NCBI RefSeq assembly: GCF_003019275.1
Contig: NZ_CP027848.1
Coordinates: 248,001 to 312,000 of the forward strand
DNA: 64,000 nt
Source of the DNA: Staphylococcus muscae
Lineage (GTDB): Bacteria > Bacillota > Bacilli > Staphylococcales > Staphylococcaceae
Direction of reading: 5' to 3'
Shown one piece after another: positions 60,747 to 64,000 of this stretch (the first letter of the stretch is position 1; each line of letters begins with the position of its first letter). The notes beneath the pieces are model-generated. The model did not search any database, had not been told where the DNA came from, and saw only the letters and a program-made list of their open reading frames with translations. The position numbers and the translations under genes were made by a program.

Positions 60747-61862
60747 ATGAAAATTGGAATTCCTAAGGAGATAAAGAATAATGAAAACCGTGTGAGTTTA
60801 TCACCGAGTGGGGTACACGCCCTAGTTGAAGCAGGTCACACAGTTCTTGTGGAAAAGAGCGCTGGTGAGGGGTCTTACTTTGAAGATAAACATTACATCG
60901 AAGTAGGTGCGCAAATTGTGGACACTGCTGCAGAAGCATGGGACGTAGATATGGTAGTTAAAGTTAAAGAACCTTTAGAAGAAGAGTACGGTTTCTTTAG
61001 AGAAGGTCTTGTGTTATTCACATATTTACATCTAGCAAATGAACCGGAATTGACTGAAGCGTTAGTTGAGAAAAAAGTGATCTCAATTGCGTATGAAACA
61101 GTTCAATTACCAGATCGTTCATTACCATTATTAACACCGATGAGTGAAGTGGCAGGGCGTATGTCTGCACAAATCGGTGCGCAATTCTTACAAAGATTAA
61201 ACGGTGGTATGGGAATCTTATTAGCTGGTATTCCAGGCGTTCCAAAAGGAAAAGTAACAATTATCGGTGGCGGTCAAGCAGGCACGAATGCGGCGAAGAT
61301 TGCTCTCGGTCTTGGGGCAGATGTTACAATTCTTGATGTTAATGCAAAACGCCTACAAGAGTTAGAAGATTTATTCGATGGACGCGTACATACAATTATG
61401 TCAAATCCATTAAACATTGAAGAAAATGTGAAGCAAAGTGATCTTGTAATCGGTGCCGTATTAATTCCAGGTGCTAAAGCGCCAACACTTGTTTCTGAAG
61501 ATATGATTAAACAGATGAGACCAGGTTCAGTAATTGTTGATATCGCAATTGACCAAGGTGGTATTTTCGAAACAACAGATAAAATCACAACTCATGATGA
61601 CCCAACTTATATTAAACACGGTGTGGTTCACTATGCAGTTGCGAACATGCCAGGTGCGGTGCCACGTACTTCTACAATCGGCTTGAACAATGCGACATTA
61701 CCATACGCATTGCAACTTGCTAATAAAGGTTACAAGCAAGCATTACTTGATAATGAACCATTATCACATGGCTTGAACACATTTAACGGCTTAGTAACAA
61801 ACAAAGCAGTTGCTGAAGCATTCAATCGTGAATACACGCCAGTGACTGACGTTTTATCATAA
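60747..61862 (+). CDS. ald: Alanine dehydrogenase
   Basis: 371-residue NAD-dependent enzyme interconverting L-alanine and pyruvate plus ammonia. The N-terminal catalytic domain starts [23 protein letters not shown], with catalytic Lys/His in the K75/H96 regions ([22 protein letters not shown]). The Rossmann motif is [18 protein letters not shown] (~173-190). ATG 60747 is used because GGAGGTGTAGGAG precedes it and the family begins here; the in-frame ATG at 60675 adds an unrelated 24 residues. Confidence 0.95.
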   Translation: MKIGIPKEIKNNENRVSLSPSGVHALVEAGHTVLVEKSAGEGSYFEDKHYIEVGAQIVDTAAEAWDVDMVVKVKEPLEEEYGFFREGLVLFTYLHLANEPELTEALVEKKVISIAYETVQLPDRSLPLLTPMSEVAGRMSAQIGAQFLQRLNGGMGILLAGIPGVPKGKVTIIGGGQAGTNAAKIALGLGADVTILDVNAKRLQELEDLFDGRVHTIMSNPLNIEENVKQSDLVIGAVLIPGAKAPTLVSEDMIKQMRPGSVIVDIAIDQGGIFETTDKITTHDDPTYIKHGVVHYAVANMPGAVPRTSTIGLNNATLPYALQLANKGYKQALLDNEPLSHGLNTFNGLVTNKAVAEAFNREYTPVTDVLS

Positions 61863-61869
61863 TAACAAT

Positions 61870-61907
61870 AAAAGTCCTACAACTTGAAATAGTTGCGGGA
61901 CTTTTTT
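61870..61907 (+). terminator. Intrinsic terminator after ald
   Basis: AAAAGTCC and CAACT pair with AGTTG and GGACTTTT, followed by T residues. Confidence 0.8.
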
Positions 61908-61972
61908 GTATAACCAATATTGGAACCTAATAAACTCATATGTTGGGAGTGTCCCCGCTTCATATGACAAAT

Positions 61973-63028
61973 TTATTTAGGATAATGTGACAAGCTTTCA
62001 TAACCATCAGCAGTTACAAGAATATCGTCTTCAATACGAACACCTGCTACGTTTGGCACGTAAATGCCTGGTTCAATTGTGATAACCATTCCAGCTTCTA
62101 AAAGGTTATCGTTTGTATTTGACACATCTTGATATTCATGTGCTTCAAGACCTAAACCATGTCCTAAGCGATGTGGGAAATATTCACCGTATCCTGCTTT
62201 TTCAATGACACCGCGTGCAATCTCATCAAGTGTGCGAATAGTAACACCTGGTTTGATGGCATCGATGGCAGCCTGTTCAGCTTCTTTTACGATATTGTAG
62301 ATATGATTTGCTTCATCACTTGGTTGACCAAATGCAATGGTACGAGTAATGTCGCTGCAGTAGTGGTCGTAAATAACACCTAAGTCGAATAATACATATT
62401 CATCGTTTTGTAATGTTCTGTCACCCGGCGTACCATGTGGTGCAGCAGCATGATCACCAAATAGAACCATCGTATCAAAACTCATCTCACTCACACCGTG
62501 CTTTTTAATTTCATTTTCAATGTGGTTGACGACTTCACGTTCAGTGACGCCTGGTTTCAAGTATGCCACTCCGATTTCTACACATTTATCAGCAAGTTTA
62601 GCTGCATGACGCATTGCATTAACTTCTGCATCTGTCTTGATATTGCGCAACGTCTTTAATGTAAGATCTAGTGCTTCGAACGATTGAACGCCGAATTCAG
62701 CTTCTAATTCTCGTGCACGTTTAACGGTTAGATGTGTTTCTTCAATGAGCATTTTCGGATATTTTGCTGAATGTTTTGCGTAAGGGTTCTCTGTATCGAG
62801 ATAGCCGATGATGTTTCCTTCATATGGAGATGCTTTTACTTCTTCAACATCGAGTTGTGGCACGAATAGTGTTTGTATACCATCTTTTGTTACGAGTAAT
62901 GCGAATAGGCGTTCATGTGGTTCACTCTTAAAACCTGTAAGATAGAAGATGTTGATAGGGTCTGATACCCATGCAGCATCTGCTTGTTGTTCTTGGAGTG
63001 TTTTTGTGAGTTGTTCAATTTTTGTCAT
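61973..63028 (-). CDS. Xaa-Pro dipeptidase (M24 metallopeptidase)
   Basis: 351-residue pita-bread-fold aminopeptidase/dipeptidase acting on Xaa-Pro peptides in the cytoplasm. The N-terminal creatinase-like domain occupies 1-~120. The catalytic domain shows metal-binding Asp in [19 protein letters not shown] (~216-234), His in [13 protein letters not shown] (~283-295), and Glu in [10 protein letters not shown] and [12 protein letters not shown] 63028 follows AGGAGG on the minus strand. It is convergent with ald. A CATATG-based hairpin at 61938-61966 may end it, without a clear T-run. Confidence 0.92.
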   Translation of the reverse strand: MTKIEQLTKTLQEQQADAAWVSDPINIFYLTGFKSEPHERLFALLVTKDGIQTLFVPQLDVEEVKASPYEGNIIGYLDTENPYAKHSAKYPKMLIEETHLTVKRARELEAEFGVQSFEALDLTLKTLRNIKTDAEVNAMRHAAKLADKCVEIGVAYLKPGVTEREVVNHIENEIKKHGVSEMSFDTMVLFGDHAAAPHGTPGDRTLQNDEYVLFDLGVIYDHYCSDITRTIAFGQPSDEANHIYNIVKEAEQAAIDAIKPGVTIRTLDEIARGVIEKAGYGEYFPHRLGHGLGLEAHEYQDVSNTNDNLLEAGMVITIEPGIYVPNVAGVRIEDDILVTADGYESLSHYPK

Positions 63029-63160
63029 GGTAATCCTCCTTCGTCTCTGTCATTCTTAATTGTAAGCGACTTATTCTTAAAATTCAAACAGGGAACGATG
63101 TGTATTCGTACTGAACACGTGGTATAGTTACATTGAGTAGAATAAAAGGAGGATGACACA

Positions 63161-63850
63161 ATGAAATTATCTTTTCATGGACAATCAACAGTTTATTTCG
63201 AAGCGAATGGGAAAAAGGGGATTATTGATCCGTTTATTACAGGAAATGATTTAAGTGACCTTAACGCTGATACATTAGAAGTGGATTATATCATTTTAAC
63301 GCATGGTCACGAAGATCATTTCGGTGATACATTATCACTAGCGAAAAGAACGGGCGCCACAGTGGTTTCAACAGCTGAAATTGCCAATTATTTATCGACT
63401 GCGAAAGGGATTGAAAATGTACACCCGATGAACATTGGGGGACAATGGCAGTTTGATTTTGGTAAATTAAAATTTGTTCAAGCCTTCCATAGTTCAAGTT
63501 TATTAGATGACAATGGTGTACCTGTTTATTTAGGCATGCCGATGGGTGTTATTTTGGAGTTAGAAGGAAAAACAATTTATCATACCGGTGATACTGCATT
63601 GTTTAGCGATATGAAACTCATTGCAGACCGTCACCCTGTGGATGTATGCTTTATTCCAATTGGAGATAATTTTACGATGGGGATTGAAGATGCAAGTTAT
63701 GCAATTAATGAATTCATTCAACCGAAAGTATCTGTACCGATTCATTTCAATACATTCCCACTTATTGAACAAAATCCAGAAGACTTTAAGGCAGCTGTCA
63801 AACATGGAGAAGTTCAAGTGTTAAAACCGGGTGAAGCAGTACAATTTTAA
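63161..63850 (+). CDS. UPF0173 metal-dependent hydrolase (YtkL-like)
   Basis: 229-residue metallo-beta-lactamase-fold hydrolase with [11 protein letters not shown] (~45-55, full HxHxDH motif), [11 protein letters not shown] (~147-157) and a C-terminal [12 protein letters not shown] 63161 follows AAAGGAGG. It is divergent from the peptidase; a TATAGT lies just upstream near 63123. The substrate is unknown for the family. Confidence 0.9.
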   Translation: MKLSFHGQSTVYFEANGKKGIIDPFITGNDLSDLNADTLEVDYIILTHGHEDHFGDTLSLAKRTGATVVSTAEIANYLSTAKGIENVHPMNIGGQWQFDFGKLKFVQAFHSSSLLDDNGVPVYLGMPMGVILELEGKTIYHTGDTALFSDMKLIADRHPVDVCFIPIGDNFTMGIEDASYAINEFIQPKVSVPIHFNTFPLIEQNPEDFKAAVKHGEVQVLKPGEAVQF

Positions 63851-63868
63851 TAACTGTATAAATATGAA

Positions 63869-63909
63869 AAAGTGAGCCTGTCAAACATTCCACATGATAG
63901 GCTCACTTT
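63869..63909. terminator. Bidirectional intrinsic terminator
   Basis: A 15-bp stem (63869-63883 with 63895-63909, one G-U pair) between convergent genes, with A/T tracts on both sides. Confidence 0.8.
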
Positions 63910-63914
63910 GTTAG

Positions 63915-64000
63915 TTATTTTACGATTAGCACAGGGATCTTCGCACGTTTTGCGACTTTGTGACTGACACTGCCTAAGACAAACTTTTTATTGTCTTCTG
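63915..64000 (-). CDS. Universal stress protein family, C-terminal end only (runs off window)
   Basis: The minus-strand frame ending at TAA 63917-63915 encodes FVLGSVSHKVAKRAKIPVLIVK, the typical C-terminus of UspA proteins (G-S phosphate-binding segment followed by the last beta strand VLIV). Only about 28 codons are visible; the start is beyond the right edge. It would be the second Usp gene in this window. Confidence 0.8.
   Translation of the reverse strand, partial: EDNKKFVLGSVSHKVAKRAKIPVLIVK

Overview
This window is a piece of a Staphylococcus chromosome. The low GC content, the gene order polC-rimP-nusA-infB-rbfA-truB-ribF-rpsO-pnp-rnjB-spoIIIE-...-pgsA-cinA-recA-rny-ymdB-kor-miaB-mutSL-glpPFKD-miaA-hfq-gpx-hflX-glnRA, and the protein sequences all fit this genus. 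It does not look like S. aureus itself: pcp-cadCA sits between rny and ymdB, a thiW gene precedes mutS, and the protein sequences differ in detail. I do not assign a species.

Layout. 1-7.7 kb: end of the replicative polymerase polC, then the rimP-nusA-rnpM-ylxQ-infB operon. 7.7-8.45 kb: a small scar holding the 3' end of a dead ABC permease and a 51-residue membrane peptide. 8.5-15.5 kb: rbfA, truB, ribF, rpsO, pnp and RNase J2 (ribosome maturation, tRNA modification, flavin synthesis and RNA decay). 15.6-23.9 kb: spoIIIE, a GntR regulator, two M16 peptidase homologues, an SDR reductase, a DUF3388 protein, a RodZ-like protein and pgsA. 24.2-28.5 kb: cinA, recA (with a LexA box) and rny. 28.5-31.9 kb: pcp (minus strand) and a cadCA metal-resistance operon with two operators. 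32-38.1 kb: ymdB, a two-subunit 2-oxoacid:ferredoxin oxidoreductase, miaB, ricA and thiW. 38.2-42.8 kb: mutS-mutL. 42.8-47.8 kb: the glycerol regulon glpP-glpF-glpK-glpD, with terminator-bearing leaders before glpF and glpD. 47.9-55.2 kb: a hydrolase broken by one nonsense codon, miaA, hfq, a glutathione-peroxidase homologue, hflX, a PLP enzyme, glnR and glnA. 55.3-60.1 kb: a decayed prophage-type lysogeny module (integrase, exonuclease/BRCT protein, S24 repressor, antirepressor), an unknown ORF and a probable type I toxin-antitoxin locus. 60.1-64 kb: two universal stress proteins (the second cut by the window edge), ald, pepQ and a metallo-hydrolase.

The core genes are intact, closely packed and separated by clear intrinsic terminators. 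Gene loss and gain are confined to four places: the infB-rbfA gap, the rny-ymdB gap, the hydrolase downstream of glpD, and the glnA-usp gap. The last is the true accessory region. At least six single-base changes in homopolymer runs break its minus-strand genes, while the A/T runs of neighbouring core genes are undisturbed. The least explained items are the 123-residue ORF at 59290-59661, the TA locus beside it, and the two-helix membrane peptide at 8252-8407 with a PadR-like palindrome at its promoter.
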